Part shown: positions 19,119 through 28,193 of the stretch, in pieces
Layout of the letters: every line of letters starts with the position of its first letter
Position numbering within the stretch: position 1 is the stretch's first letter
NCBI GenBank assembly: GCA_021811085.1
Contig: JAJZPQ010000005.1
Coordinates: 1-64,000 of the forward strand
Direction: 5' to 3'
Source of the DNA: Pseudomonadota bacterium
GTDB taxonomy: Bacteria > Pseudomonadota > Gammaproteobacteria > Burkholderiales > SG8-39
DNA: 64,000 bases
Translations under genes and position numbers: made by a program
The notes under the pieces: generated by a model
Databases searched by the model: none
Seen by the model: the letters and a program-made list of their open reading frames with translations, nothing else
Told to the model about the DNA's origin: nothing

Positions 19119-19334
19119 CCCAGGCGCAGGTTGTCCAGGGGTGTCGGAGGGAAAAAACCTTGCGCTTCCAACGCTTGAATCGATGCCTGGACCGAGGCCG
19201 GGGTCGAAAAACCGGGGTCTAGCCGCGAAAATCGATGGAAACAGTTGGGGTTTTGGCAATTGCTAAGTAAAATGCCGGAATTGTTGAGTAAATCACCCTG
19301 CTTTGAAGTCCGGGTCCCTTGAAACGGAGAAAAC

Positions 19335-20183
19335 ATGAAACTTTGTCGTTACGGTAAGAATGGCTTCGAGAAGCCGGGCATGATCGATGCCCAGGGCAAT
19401 ATCCGCGAGCTGTCCGCCGTGGTGGAACAGATCGACCAAGGGACGATCTCGCCGGCCGGGCTGGCAAAGCTGCGCAAAATCAAGGCCGAAACGCTGCCGC
19501 TGGTGAAAGGCGAGCCGCGCCTGGGCGTGCCCTATGTCGGCATTTCCAAATTCATCGCGATCGGCCTGAATTTCGCCGACCATGCGCGCGAGGCGAACCT
19601 GCCGATCCCGGCCGAGCCCGTCATATTCTCGAAAGCCACGACTTCGATCAACGGCCCGAACGACAAGGTCATCGTGCCCAAGCACTCGACCAAGCTCGAC
19701 TGGGAGTGCGAGTTGGGCGTGGTCATCGGCAAGAAGGCGCAGTACGTGTCCGAGGACAAGGCGATCGACTATGTCGCCGGCTATTGCGTGGTGAACGACG
19801 TATCCGAGCGCGCATTCCAGATGCAGTCCAGCCAGTGGGACAAGGGCAAGGGCTGCGATACGTTCGGCCCGATCGGGCCCTGGCTCGTGACCACCGACGA
19901 AATCCGCGATCCGCAGAATCTGGACATGTGGCTGGACGTGAACGGCCGGCGCATGCAAAAGGGCAATACGCGCACCATGATCTTCGGCGTGGCCAAGCTG
20001 GTGTCCTACTGCAGCCAGTACATGACCTTGATGCCGGGCGACATCATCACCACAGGCACCCCTCCCGGTGTTGGCCTGGGCATGAAACCCGAGCCGGTAT
20101 TCCTGAAGCCGGGCGATGTGATGAATCTGGGCATCCAAGGCCTGGGCGAACAGCGCCAGGAAGTGGTCGCTTACCCCGGCTGA
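19335..20183 (+). CDS. Fumarylacetoacetate hydrolase family protein (2,4-diketo-3-deoxy-L-fuconate hydrolase-like)
   Basis: Metal-dependent C-C bond hydrolase of 282 residues. Family motifs are IGLNFADHAREANLP, the metal-binding ECELGVVIGKKA, GYCVVNDVSERAFQ, KGCDTFGPIGPWLVT and TTGTPPGVGLGMKP. The N-terminal MKLCRYG is typical of the branch acting on 2,4-diketo-3-deoxy sugar acids, which would give pyruvate plus a hydroxyacid such as lactate or glycolate. An ACGGAG ribosome site precedes the ATG. It is separated from the SDR by a 216-base gap holding no recognisable gene or clear promoter, but the functions match. Alternative: another acylpyruvase of the same fold. Confidence 0.85.
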   Translation: MKLCRYGKNGFEKPGMIDAQGNIRELSAVVEQIDQGTISPAGLAKLRKIKAETLPLVKGEPRLGVPYVGISKFIAIGLNFADHAREANLPIPAEPVIFSKATTSINGPNDKVIVPKHSTKLDWECELGVVIGKKAQYVSEDKAIDYVAGYCVVNDVSERAFQMQSSQWDKGKGCDTFGPIGPWLVTTDEIRDPQNLDMWLDVNGRRMQKGNTRTMIFGVAKLVSYCSQYMTLMPGDIITTGTPPGVGLGMKPEPVFLKPGDVMNLGIQGLGEQRQEVVAYPG

Positions 20184-20265
20184 AACACTGCGGGGTCTGC
20201 GACCTCGATTCGCACTGAGGCGCCGGGCAGCCTGAGACCGCCCGGTGCGTCGCGCCAAACCTAAA

Positions 20266-21510
20266 ATGAAAATTGCAGTCCTGGGCGCCGGCGTAGTCGG
20301 CGTGACGAGCGCGTGGTATCTGGCCCGCGCCGGGCATGAGGTAACCGTCGTCGACCGCCAGGACGCGGCGGCGATGGAAACCAGCTTCGCCAACGGCGGC
20401 CAGATCTCGATCAGCCACGCCGAACCCTGGGCCAATCCGGGCACGCCGAAGCAGATCCTCAAATGGCTCGGACGCGAAGATTCGCCGATGTTGTTCCGGC
20501 TGCGCGCCGACCCCTATCAGTGGGCCTGGGGCCTCTCTTTCCTGCGCGAGTGCCTGCCTGCGCGCACCCGCGCCAATGCGGCGCAGATCGCCGCGATCAA
20601 CCGCTACAGCCGCGCGCAGCTGCTGGCGCTGCGCGCCGCTACCGGCATCGCATACGAGCAGCAGACGCGCGGCATCCTGCGCATTTATCAGGATGCGCGC
20701 GCGCTGGACGAGGCGATCGCGGCTGCGGCGATGGAGCGGGCGCATGGCATAGACCTGCGCGTGTTGACTTCGGCCGAGTGCGTGCAGCTCGAGCCGGCAC
20801 TGTCGGCTTGCGCCGCGACCATCGCTGGCGGCGTGTGGGCGCCGGCGGACGAGTCGGGCGACGCGCACAAATTCACGCAGGAATTGGCGCGGCTATGCAC
20901 CGAGCGCGGCGTGCAGTTCCGCTACGGCAGCCGCATCGCGCGCCTCGAATGCGAGGGCGGGCGTGTGACGCGCGTGCAGTTGGAGCAGGGCGGGACGATC
21001 GAAGCCGACGCCTATGTGGTGGCGCTGGGCAGCTACAGCCCCTTGCTGTTGCGGCCGCTGGGCATTTCGCTCCCGGTCTATCCACTCAAGGGCTATTCGA
21101 TCACCATTCCGCTCGCCGCCGGTGACGTTGCGCCGCAGATCAGCCTGAGCGACGGCGCCTACAAGCTGGTCATGTCGCGCCTGGGCGAGCGCCTGCGCGT
21201 GGCCGGCACGGCCGAACTCGCCGGCTACGATACCGCGATCAACGAAGTACGCTGTCAGGCGATCGTCAGGCGCACGTTCGAGTTATTTCCTAAAGCGGGC
21301 CGGCCGCAGGATGCGCAATTCTGGGCGGGCTTGCGACCCGCAACACCGGGCGGCGTGCCCCGCATCGGCCGCACACGCTATCCGAATCTGTACCTCAATA
21401 CCGGCCACGGCACGCTCGGCTGGACCATGTCCTGCGGTTCGGGTGCCGCGATTGCGGATATCGTCAGCGGCCGTAAACCTGAGACCGAATTCCGCTTCCT
21501 TCAGGGTTGA
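20266..21510 (+). CDS. dadA: D-amino-acid dehydrogenase (DadA-like FAD oxidoreductase)
   Basis: FAD-dependent deaminating dehydrogenase of 414 residues that passes electrons to the respiratory chain and yields a 2-oxo acid. The N-terminal Rossmann motif is VLGAGVVGVTSAWYL; typical DadA motifs follow: FANGGQISISHAEPWANPG, YPLKGYSITIP and the C-terminal FAD contact GHGTLGWTMSCGSG. ATG 20266 is chosen because it directly precedes the FAD motif; the upstream GTG at 20245 has no support. It lies 82 bases after the hydrolase and overlaps the convergent nudC by 10 bases. A role linked to the sugar pathway is not evident. Related glycine or D-amino-acid oxidases cannot be excluded. Confidence 0.87.
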   Translation: MKIAVLGAGVVGVTSAWYLARAGHEVTVVDRQDAAAMETSFANGGQISISHAEPWANPGTPKQILKWLGREDSPMLFRLRADPYQWAWGLSFLRECLPARTRANAAQIAAINRYSRAQLLALRAATGIAYEQQTRGILRIYQDARALDEAIAAAAMERAHGIDLRVLTSAECVQLEPALSACAATIAGGVWAPADESGDAHKFTQELARLCTERGVQFRYGSRIARLECEGGRVTRVQLEQGGTIEADAYVVALGSYSPLLLRPLGISLPVYPLKGYSITIPLAAGDVAPQISLSDGAYKLVMSRLGERLRVAGTAELAGYDTAINEVRCQAIVRRTFELFPKAGRPQDAQFWAGLRPATPGGVPRIGRTRYPNLYLNTGHGTLGWTMSCGSGAAIADIVSGRKPETEFRFLQG

Positions 21511-22349
21511 GTCGCGCGCATCTCGGCCACGACGCCGTCGATCAGGCGGCGCGCGATCGAGATCCGGTTCGGCAATTTCGGCAGTGCGTCGATATCGAAC
21601 CATTGCGCGTCCTCGATTTCGTCCGGGGCGGGCGTGATCTCGCCGACGGCGTAGTCGGCGACGAACGCGATCATGAGCGAATGCGGAAACGGCCAGGGCT
21701 GGCTGGCGAAATAGCGCGCGTTGGCGATGCGCACGCCCGTTTCCTCGAGCACCTCGCGCGCGAGGCACTGCTCCAGCGATTCGCCGGGTTCGACGAAGCC
21801 GGCCAGCGCGCTGTACATGCCGGGCAGAAAATGCGGCGAGCGCGCGAGCAGGATTTCGCGATCGCGCCGGACAAGGCACATGACCGCGGGCGCGATGCGC
21901 GGATAGGCGACGAGCGCGCAGGCGGGGCATTCGCGCGCGCGTTCGTGGCCGCGCTGCTGCGTCGGCGTGCCGCAGCGGCCGCAGAATTGATGCGTGCGGT
22001 CCCAGTCGACCAGCTGCAGCGCGCGCCCGGCAAGCGCGAATAGACTGTCGTCCAGTTTGGAGTAAAGAGAGCGCAATCCCTTCCAGGCCATGCCCTGCGG
22101 CGCCTGGGTGTCGGCGCCGTATTCGAAGGCATAGCAGGCGCGTCCGCTTAGGCTGCCCAGATACAGCCGGCGCAGCGGCGCCGCCGCGAGCGCGGAAAGT
22201 TGCTCATGTCCGGGCAGTTGCGCGGGGGGCGCATCGGCGCGAACCAGCAGCAAGGTCTGCTGGAACGCGAAGCACAGGCTCGCTGCGTCAGGCTCGCCCG
22301 CAGCGATCACCGTGCCGACATAGTCCTCGGGCGCGGTGAAGGGCATCAT
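21501..22349 (-). CDS. nudC: NAD+ diphosphatase NudC
   Basis: Nudix hydrolase of 282 residues that cleaves NAD(H) to NMN and AMP and can remove NAD caps from RNA. The zinc ribbon is visible (FCGRCGTPT then CPAC), followed by the Nudix box GFVEPGESLEQCLAREVLEE. The NudC-specific SQPWPFPHSLM lies about 16 residues beyond the end of the Nudix box. Two adjacent ATG codons begin the frame (22349 and 22346). It is convergent with dadA and upstream of nothing obviously related, so it is probably a standalone housekeeping gene. Confidence 0.95.
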   Translation of the reverse strand: MMPFTAPEDYVGTVIAAGEPDAASLCFAFQQTLLLVRADAPPAQLPGHEQLSALAAAPLRRLYLGSLSGRACYAFEYGADTQAPQGMAWKGLRSLYSKLDDSLFALAGRALQLVDWDRTHQFCGRCGTPTQQRGHERARECPACALVAYPRIAPAVMCLVRRDREILLARSPHFLPGMYSALAGFVEPGESLEQCLAREVLEETGVRIANARYFASQPWPFPHSLMIAFVADYAVGEITPAPDEIEDAQWFDIDALPKLPNRISIARRLIDGVVAEMRATQP

Positions 22350-22361
22350 GATTGCGCTGCT

Positions 22362-23231
22362 CTACGCTTTTTTGAAGCGCCGGATCAGGCTGGAGGTATC
22401 CCAGCGCCCGCCGCCCATTTTCTGGATCTCGCCGTAGTAGCCGTTGACGATTTCGGTGACCGGCAGCGGCGCGCCGTTTTTCTTCGACTCTTCCAGCGCT
22501 ATGCGCAGGTCTTTGCGCATCCAGTCCACGGCGAAGCCGAAGTCGAACTTGTCGTCGATCATGGTCTTGCCGCGGTTGTCCATCTGCCACGATTGTGCCG
22601 CGCCCTTGCCGATGACATCGAGCACTTGCTTCATGTCGAGGCCGGCCTTGAGGCCGAAGTTGATGCCTTCGGCCAGGCCCTGCACCAGGCTCGCGATGCA
22701 GATCTGGTTGACCATCTTGGTGAGCTGGCCTGCGCCCGAGGGCCCGAGCAGCGTGACGGCCTTGGCGAAATGGGCGATCAAGGGCTTGGCTTGCTCGAAC
22801 GGCGCGGCTTCGCCGCCGCACATCACCGTGAGCGCGCCGTTCTCCGCGCCCGCCTGGCCGCCTGAAACCGGCGCGTCGATGAAAGCAATGCCTTTCTTTG
22901 CCGCCACGGCGAACAGTTCGCGCGCGATATTGGCCGAGGCCGTGGTGTGGTCGACGTAAATGCTGCCGGCGGCCATGCCCTCGAACGCGCCGTTCGCGCC
23001 CACGGTCACCGCGCGCAGGTCCGGATCGTCGCCGACGCAGGAGAACACGACGGCGGCGCCCTGGGCCGCGGCCTTGGGCGTATCGGCCGCCTTGCCGCCG
23101 TGCTTGGCCACCCAGGCGTCGGCCTTGGCGCGCGTGCGGTTGTATACCGTGACTTCGTGGCCGTTCTTGGCCAGATAGCCGGCCATGGGGAAGCCCATCA
23201 CGCCCAAGCCGAGGAATGCAACTTTCGCCAT
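22362..23231 (-). CDS. NAD(P)-dependent 3-hydroxyacid dehydrogenase (GarR/HIBADH family)
   Basis: Beta-hydroxyacid dehydrogenase of 289 residues. It has the cofactor motif FLGLGVMGFPMAGYL, the substrate motif DAPVSGGQAGAENGALTVM and the catalytic lysine in GQLTKMVNQICIASL. These are shared by tartronate semialdehyde reductase, 3-hydroxyisobutyrate dehydrogenase and glyoxylate/succinic semialdehyde reductases. AGGAG lies 8 bases before ATG 23231. It is 12 bases upstream of nudC on the same strand. Near RuBisCO genes a role in glycolate/glyoxylate salvage would make sense, but that is only context; substrate undetermined. Confidence 0.88.
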   Translation of the reverse strand: MAKVAFLGLGVMGFPMAGYLAKNGHEVTVYNRTRAKADAWVAKHGGKAADTPKAAAQGAAVVFSCVGDDPDLRAVTVGANGAFEGMAAGSIYVDHTTASANIARELFAVAAKKGIAFIDAPVSGGQAGAENGALTVMCGGEAAPFEQAKPLIAHFAKAVTLLGPSGAGQLTKMVNQICIASLVQGLAEGINFGLKAGLDMKQVLDVIGKGAAQSWQMDNRGKTMIDDKFDFGFAVDWMRKDLRIALEESKKNGAPLPVTEIVNGYYGEIQKMGGGRWDTSSLIRRFKKA

Positions 23232-23289
23232 CGTGTTTCTCCTGTGGTTTCCGTTCAACGCATTATTATAGGGGCTAGCGCCGGCTCGA

Positions 23290-24204
23290 TCACTTTTCCG
23301 GAACGAGCTTGCCTGCGGCCGACAGCAGGAAGTCCCGGAACGCCTGCGCCACCGGCGACAGGCGCTTCGCCGCCAGCTGCACCACATACCAGTCGCGCAC
23401 GATCGGCAGGCCCTGCACGTCGAGCACGGCCAGGCGCCGCGTCTTCAGCTCCAGGCCTATGGTGTGCAGCGACAGCAGGCTGATGCCCATGCCCGCCTGC
23501 ACCGCCTGCTTGATGGTTTCGTTGCTCGCCATTTCCATGCTCACGTTGAGCGGCAGGCGGTGCTCGGCGAACAGGCGCTCGAGCAGTCCGCGCGTGCCCG
23601 AGCCGGGCTCGCGTATCAGGAACGTCTCCTGCGCCAGGCGCGCGAGCGGGATGCGGCGCTTTTTCGCGAGCGGGTGGTTCGGCGCGGCGATGATCACGTG
23701 CGGGTGGCGCGCGAAGGGTTCGGCCACGGCCTCCATGCCCTGCGGCAGGCGCCCCATGATGGCGAGGTCCACTTCGTTGTCGGCAAGCTGCTTCAGCACC
23801 ACTTCGCGGTTGTTCGCGGAGAGCTTTACCGCGATGCCGGGATGCCGTTTGAGGAAACGCGCGAGCAAGGGCGGCACCAGGTACTTAGCGGTGCTCACCA
23901 TGGTGATCACAAGGCGGCCCTGCGACAAACCTTTGCGCGCGGCGAGCGCCTCGTCGGCGTCGCGCAGCTGCTGCGCGATCACGCGGCTGTGCTGGTGCAA
24001 CTCGGCGCCCGCCTCGGTCAAGAAAATCTTCTTTCCCAGGCGCTCGAACAAGGGCAGACCCGCCTGCTCCTCGAGCAGCTTCACCTGCATCGACACCGCG
24101 GGCTGGGTCAGGTGCAGTTCGGCTGCGGCGCGCGAGAACGAAAGCTGCCGCGCGACCGCCTCGAACACCTGCAGCTGGCGCAGCGTCGCGTGCCTGAGCG
24201 TCAT
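23290..24204 (-). CDS. cbbR: LysR-type regulator CbbR of the Calvin cycle operon
   Basis: Transcriptional regulator of 304 residues, divergently transcribed from cbbL. The N-terminal helix-turn-helix is clear (LRQLQVFEAVARQLSFSRAA followed by LHLTQPAVSMQVKLLEE). The effector domain has CbbR-like segments such as VSTAKYLVPPLLARFLKRHP and IREPGSGTRGLLERLF. CbbR homologues activate cbb operons in response to metabolites such as RuBP, PEP or NADPH. The 123-base cbbR-cbbL spacer holds a LysR-type palindrome. The assignment rests on both the sequence and the position. Confidence 0.93.
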   Translation of the reverse strand: MTLRHATLRQLQVFEAVARQLSFSRAAAELHLTQPAVSMQVKLLEEQAGLPLFERLGKKIFLTEAGAELHQHSRVIAQQLRDADEALAARKGLSQGRLVITMVSTAKYLVPPLLARFLKRHPGIAVKLSANNREVVLKQLADNEVDLAIMGRLPQGMEAVAEPFARHPHVIIAAPNHPLAKKRRIPLARLAQETFLIREPGSGTRGLLERLFAEHRLPLNVSMEMASNETIKQAVQAGMGISLLSLHTIGLELKTRRLAVLDVQGLPIVRDWYVVQLAAKRLSPVAQAFRDFLLSAAGKLVPEK

Positions 24205-24236
24205 CGTTTCTGCTCCGTGTTTGGCATCAGTGATAA

Positions 24237-24253
24237 CTTATCATATCGATAAG
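24237..24253. promoter_or_regulatory. Probable CbbR binding site between cbbR and cbbL
   Basis: CTTATC (24237-24242) and GATAAG (24248-24253) are perfect inverted arms around ATATC, and contain the T-N11-A pattern of LysR-type sites. A second overlapping palindrome, TGATAACTTATCA, starts at 24231. The site is 33 bases upstream of the cbbR start and 75 bases upstream of cbbL, where a shared CbbR operator is expected. The spacer is AT-rich compared with its surroundings. Confidence 0.6.
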
Positions 24254-24327
24254 AACATGTGAATATCATTTATGCATCTGCAACGCTAGGCTGTGTGCCG
24301 GGTCAACATGCTTTAGCGGAGGCAGAC

Positions 24328-25755
24328 ATGAGCAAGACGGGCAGCAGTTACAGCGCCGGGGTCAAGGATTACCGGCACACCTATTGGGAGCCGAACTATC
24401 CGGTCAAGGACACCGACCTTCTGGCCTGCTTCAAGATCACGCCGCAGGCCGGCGTGCCGCGCGAGGAAGCTGCGGCCGCGGTCGCAGCCGAATCCTCCAC
24501 CGGCACCTGGACCACGGTGTGGACCGACCTCCTGACCGATCTCGAGTACTACAAGGGCCGCGCCTATCGCATCGAGGACGTACCCGGCGACCCTAGCTGC
24601 TTTTATGCCTTCATCGCCTATCCGATCGATTTGTTCGAGGAAGGCTCGGTGGTCAACGTGCTCACTTCGCTCGCCGGCAACGTGTTCGGCTTCAAGGCGA
24701 TCCGGGCGCTGCGCTTGGAGGACGTGCGCTTTCCGCTCGCCTATGTCATGACCTGCGGCGGCCCGCCGCACGGCATTGCGGTCGAGCGCGACATCATGAA
24801 CAAATACGGCCGGCCGCTGCTGGGCTGCACCATCAAGCCCAAGCTTGGGCTGTCGGCGAAGAACTACGGCCGCGCGGTGTACGAATGCCTGCGCGGGGGC
24901 CTCGATTTCACCAAGGACGACGAGAACGTCAACTCGCAGCCGTTCATGCGCTGGCGCCAGCGCTTCGACTTCGTCGCCGAGGCGGTGAAAAAAGCCGAGG
25001 CCGAGACCGGCGAGCGCAAAGGCCATTACCTCAACGCCACCGCGCCGACGCCGGAAGAGATGTACAAGCGTGCCGAGCATGCGAAGGCGCTCGAGATGCC
25101 GATCATCATGCACGACTTCCTCACCGGCGGCTTCTGCGCGCATACCGGCCTCGCGAACTGGTGCCGCAACAACGGCATACTGCTGCACGTGCACCGCGCA
25201 CTGCACGCGGTGCTCGACCGCGACCGCCACCACGGCATCCATTTCCGCGTGCTGGCGAAATGCCTGCGCTTGTCCGGCGGCGACCACCTGCATTCGGGCA
25301 CCGTGGTGGGCAAGCTCGAAGGCGACCGCGAAGCGACGCTGGGCTGGATCGATTTGATGCGCGAGAAATTCGTGCCCGAGAACCGCGGGCGCGGCATTTT
25401 TTTCGATCAGGACTTCGGCTTCATGCCGGGCCTGTTTCCGGTGGCCTCGGGCGGCATCCACGTCTGGCACATACCGGCGCTGGTGGCGATTTTCGGCGAC
25501 GACTCGGTGATGCAGTTCGGCGGCGGTACGCTGGGCCACCCCTGGGGCAACGCCGCCGGCGCCTGCGCCAACCGCGTCGCACTGGAGGCCTGCGTCGAGG
25601 CGCGCAACCAGGGCCGCCAGGTGGAAAAGGAAGGCAAGGAGATCCTGATCGCCGCGGCCAGAACCAGCCCGGAGCTCAAAGCGGCGATGGAGACCTGGAA
25701 GGAAATCAAGTTCGAATTCGACACCGTCGATAAGCTCGACCTGGCGCACGCTTAG
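24328..25755 (+). CDS. cbbL: RuBisCO large subunit, form IA (green type)
   Basis: Catalyses carboxylation or oxygenation of ribulose-1,5-bisphosphate. 475 residues from ATG 24328, which has GGAGG 5 bases upstream; the longer frame to 24259 is not needed. The activated-lysine site is [11 protein letters not shown] (K196 carbamylated, D198 and E199 binding Mg). Catalytic K170/K172 lie in TIKPKLG and the loop-6 lysine K329 in [10 protein letters not shown]. The sequence follows form IA enzymes ([35 protein letters not shown]) and lacks the form IC/ID hallmarks. Unusual local residues include [13 protein letters not shown], where many homologues have TANTGLAKWC. The small subunit follows 20 bases later. 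Confidence 0.98.
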   Translation: MSKTGSSYSAGVKDYRHTYWEPNYPVKDTDLLACFKITPQAGVPREEAAAAVAAESSTGTWTTVWTDLLTDLEYYKGRAYRIEDVPGDPSCFYAFIAYPIDLFEEGSVVNVLTSLAGNVFGFKAIRALRLEDVRFPLAYVMTCGGPPHGIAVERDIMNKYGRPLLGCTIKPKLGLSAKNYGRAVYECLRGGLDFTKDDENVNSQPFMRWRQRFDFVAEAVKKAEAETGERKGHYLNATAPTPEEMYKRAEHAKALEMPIIMHDFLTGGFCAHTGLANWCRNNGILLHVHRALHAVLDRDRHHGIHFRVLAKCLRLSGGDHLHSGTVVGKLEGDREATLGWIDLMREKFVPENRGRGIFFDQDFGFMPGLFPVASGGIHVWHIPALVAIFGDDSVMQFGGGTLGHPWGNAAGACANRVALEACVEARNQGRQVEKEGKEILIAAARTSPELKAAMETWKEIKFEFDTVDKLDLAHA

Positions 25756-25775
25756 CCTTTTTCAGGAGCAAGAAC

Positions 25776-26132
25776 ATGAGTCAAATGCAGGATTACAAGT
25801 CGCGGCTGTCGGATCCGGCGAGCCGCAAATTCGGCACCTTTTCCTATCTGCCGGCGATGACGCCGGAGCGCATACGCAAACAGGTGGAATTCATCGTGCG
25901 GCGCGGTTGGACGCCGGCACTCGAACACGTCGAGCCGTCGCAGCTGATGCACGACTATTGGTACATGTGGAAGCTGCCGCTGTTCGGCGAGACCGACGTA
26001 GACCGCGTTCTGGCCGAGGCCGAAGCCTGCCATAAGGCCAACCCGGACAACCACGTGCGCCTGGTCGGCTACGACAAGCTGAAGCAGACCCAGGGCGCCG
26101 CGATGGTCGTGTTTCGCGGCAAAACCGTTTAG
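25776..26132 (+). CDS. cbbS: RuBisCO small subunit, form IA
   Basis: Small subunit of the L8S8 enzyme, 118 residues. It starts [20 protein letters not shown] and continues with [31 protein letters not shown] and [15 protein letters not shown], all characteristic of proteobacterial form I small subunits. AGGAG lies 7 bases before the ATG. It is cotranscribed with cbbL. Its form IA character agrees with the large subunit, so both subunits share one origin. Confidence 0.97.
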   Translation: MSQMQDYKSRLSDPASRKFGTFSYLPAMTPERIRKQVEFIVRRGWTPALEHVEPSQLMHDYWYMWKLPLFGETDVDRVLAEAEACHKANPDNHVRLVGYDKLKQTQGAAMVVFRGKTV

Positions 26133-26152
26133 CGCAACCAGCCGAGCGTAAC

Positions 26153-26929
26153 GTGAGCATCAAGGCGCTGATATTCGACGTCGACGGCACCATCGCCGAT
26201 ACCGAGGAGACCCACCGCCAGGCGTTCAACGCCGCTTTCCTCGAACACGCGCTGCCCTGGGATTGGAGCCGGCAGGAGTATGCCGAACTGCTGCGCACCT
26301 CCGGCGGCAAGGAGCGCGTCGGGGTCTATATCGATGCATTGCGCCTCGCGCCGCAGGAGGCGACCCGGCTCAAGGCCATGGTGCCATTCATCCACGGCAG
26401 CAAAACGCGCATCTACGGCGAACTGATCGCGGACGGCCGCGCGCCGCTGCGTCCGGGCGTTGCACGGCTGATCGGCGAAGCGCGCGCGGCCGGCGTGCGG
26501 CTCGCGATTGCCTCGACCACGACCTCGGCCAACATCGCGGCGCTCATCAGCGCGCAGTTCGGCGCCGATGCCTGGAACTGGTTCGAGGCCCTGGCCTGCG
26601 GCGATGTGGTCGCAAATAAAAAACCGGCGCCGGACATCTATATTCGCGCCCTTGGTATGCTGCGCCTGCCGGCCGCAGACTGCGTCGCCTTCGAGGACTC
26701 GGTCAACGGTCTGCGATCGGCCAAGTCAGCCGGGCTATATACGGTGGTTACGCCGACAGCCTGGAGCGAGGGGCAGGACTTCAGCGACGCGGATCTGCTG
26801 TTGCGCAGCCTGGGCGATGCGGCAGCATCGCTCGCAGGCGCCGACGCCAGGCTGGCGGGTGGAGCCTGCCTCACGCTGGCGCGGCTGCAGCAGTTGCACG
26901 CAGCCGTGGCGCGGCCGGCCGCGGCATAA
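26153..26929 (+). CDS. cbbY: CbbY, HAD-family sugar bisphosphate phosphatase
   Basis: HAD-superfamily phosphatase of 258 residues. Motif [20 protein letters not shown] carries both catalytic aspartates. Motif II is the Ser/Thr in [10 protein letters not shown], motif III the lysine in [10 protein letters not shown] and motif IV the acidic pair in [10 protein letters not shown]. In other autotrophs CbbY degrades xylulose-1,5-bisphosphate, a misfire product that inhibits RuBisCO. It begins at GTG 26153, 20 bases after cbbS, within the cbb operon. CbbY is most often found with red-type RuBisCO, so its presence behind a green-type enzyme is noteworthy. Confidence 0.92.
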   Translation: MSIKALIFDVDGTIADTEETHRQAFNAAFLEHALPWDWSRQEYAELLRTSGGKERVGVYIDALRLAPQEATRLKAMVPFIHGSKTRIYGELIADGRAPLRPGVARLIGEARAAGVRLAIASTTTSANIAALISAQFGADAWNWFEALACGDVVANKKPAPDIYIRALGMLRLPAADCVAFEDSVNGLRSAKSAGLYTVVTPTAWSEGQDFSDADLLLRSLGDAAASLAGADARLAGGACLTLARLQQLHAAVARPAAA

Positions 26930-26951
26930 CGAGGCGTTTAGGGGGAGGGAC

Positions 26952-28025
26952 ATGCCGCTCAAGAGTACGCTCACCGAATTCATCATCGGCGAGCAGCGCA
27001 AATACAGCAGCGCCACGGGCGGATTCACCGCGCTGCTGAACGACATCCAGCTTGCGTGCAAGCGCATCGCCTATCTGCTCGGCAAGGGCGCGCTGGCCGG
27101 GGTGCACGGGGCCGCATCGGGGGAAAACGTCCAGGGCGAGCGGCAGATGAAGCTCGATGTGATGGCGAACGCCATTTTCCTGCGCACCAACGAATGGGGC
27201 GGGCACCTCGCTGCCATGGTCTCGGAAGAGCTGGAGGCCGTGTACCAGATTCCGGCGCAGCATCCGCGCGGCCGCTACCTGCTCGCGTTCGACCCGCTGG
27301 ACGGATCGAGCAATATCGACGTCAATGTCGCGGTGGGCTCGATTTTTTCGGTGCTGCGCTGCACCGAGGGCGTGGCGGAGCCGACGGTGCAGGATTTCCT
27401 GCAGCCGGGCAGTGAGCAGGTCTGCGCCGGCTATGCCATCTACGGCCCGACGACCATGCTGGTGCTCACGCTGGGCCACGGCGTGTACGGCTTCACGCTG
27501 GACCGCGAGATCGGCGAATTCATCCTGACCCATCCGGACCTGCGCATTCCGGCGCAGACGAGCGAATTCGCGATCAACGCCTCCAACGAGCGTTTCTGGG
27601 AGCCGCCGGTCAAGCGCTACATCGTGGAATGCCTTGCCGGCAGGAGCGGCCCGCGCGCCAAGGATTTCAACATGCGCTGGATCGCCTCTTTCGTCGCCGA
27701 AGTGCACCGCATCCTGATGCGCGGCGGACTGTTCATGTATCCGAAAGACAACAAGGACCCGGCGAAACCCGGGCGCCTGCGCCTGTTGTACGAGGCGAAT
27801 CCGATGGCCTATCTGGTGGAGCAGGCGGGCGGGGCGGCTTCGACCGGGCGCGCGCGCATGCTCGAAGTGACACCCGAGGACCTGCACCAGCGCGTGCCGG
27901 TGATCCTGGGCTCGAAAGAGGAGGTCGAGCGCATCGCGCGCTATCATGACGAGTACGACCAGGGCGTGGACCAGCCCTATACTTCGCCGCTGTTCAACAA
28001 GCGCTCGCTGTTCGTAGAGCATTAA
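26952..28025 (+). CDS. cbbF: Fructose-1,6-bisphosphatase class I
   Basis: Hydrolyses fructose-1,6-bisphosphate (and often sedoheptulose bisphosphate) in the regenerative part of the Calvin cycle. 357 residues from ATG 26952, which has a GGGGAGG ribosome site close upstream; the frame stays open upstream because it shadows cbbY. Class I signatures are [11 protein letters not shown], the metal-binding [19 protein letters not shown] and [20 protein letters not shown] near the C-terminus. It follows cbbY by 22 bases and precedes cbbP. Confidence 0.96.
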   Translation: MPLKSTLTEFIIGEQRKYSSATGGFTALLNDIQLACKRIAYLLGKGALAGVHGAASGENVQGERQMKLDVMANAIFLRTNEWGGHLAAMVSEELEAVYQIPAQHPRGRYLLAFDPLDGSSNIDVNVAVGSIFSVLRCTEGVAEPTVQDFLQPGSEQVCAGYAIYGPTTMLVLTLGHGVYGFTLDREIGEFILTHPDLRIPAQTSEFAINASNERFWEPPVKRYIVECLAGRSGPRAKDFNMRWIASFVAEVHRILMRGGLFMYPKDNKDPAKPGRLRLLYEANPMAYLVEQAGGAASTGRARMLEVTPEDLHQRVPVILGSKEEVERIARYHDEYDQGVDQPYTSPLFNKRSLFVEH

Positions 28026-28130
28026 GCGCCGGCCGGATTTATTGAGCAGGGGGCCGTTGCAGATTTTTCGAAACGGCTCCCGAGTTAGGGGAGCACGAGG
28101 GGATGCGCCCGAAGGGCTCGATCCGCCTTG

Positions 28131-28160
28131 AGGGGAAAGTCCCCTCGGGGGATTTCCCCT
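28131..28160. repeat. Hairpin in the cbbF-cbbP spacer
   Basis: AGGGGAAAGTCCCC (28131-28144) and GGGGATTTCCCCT (about 28148-28160) are inverted copies with a single-base bulge, giving a 13-base-pair stem and a 3-base loop. It ends 33 bases before the cbbP start. There is no U-tract. It may stabilise or process the operon transcript, or act as a weak attenuator. Confidence 0.55.
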
Positions 28161-28193
28161 CGTAGCGTATTGCGCTCTAAGGGAGAGACGTTC

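Noticed and set aside
19119-19334. Possible small gene or protein remnant in the spacer before the FAH-family gene (minus frame ending LDNLRLG)
   Set aside because: No ribosome site, no recognisable family and no supporting neighbour; I see no convincing gene or promoter in this spacer.
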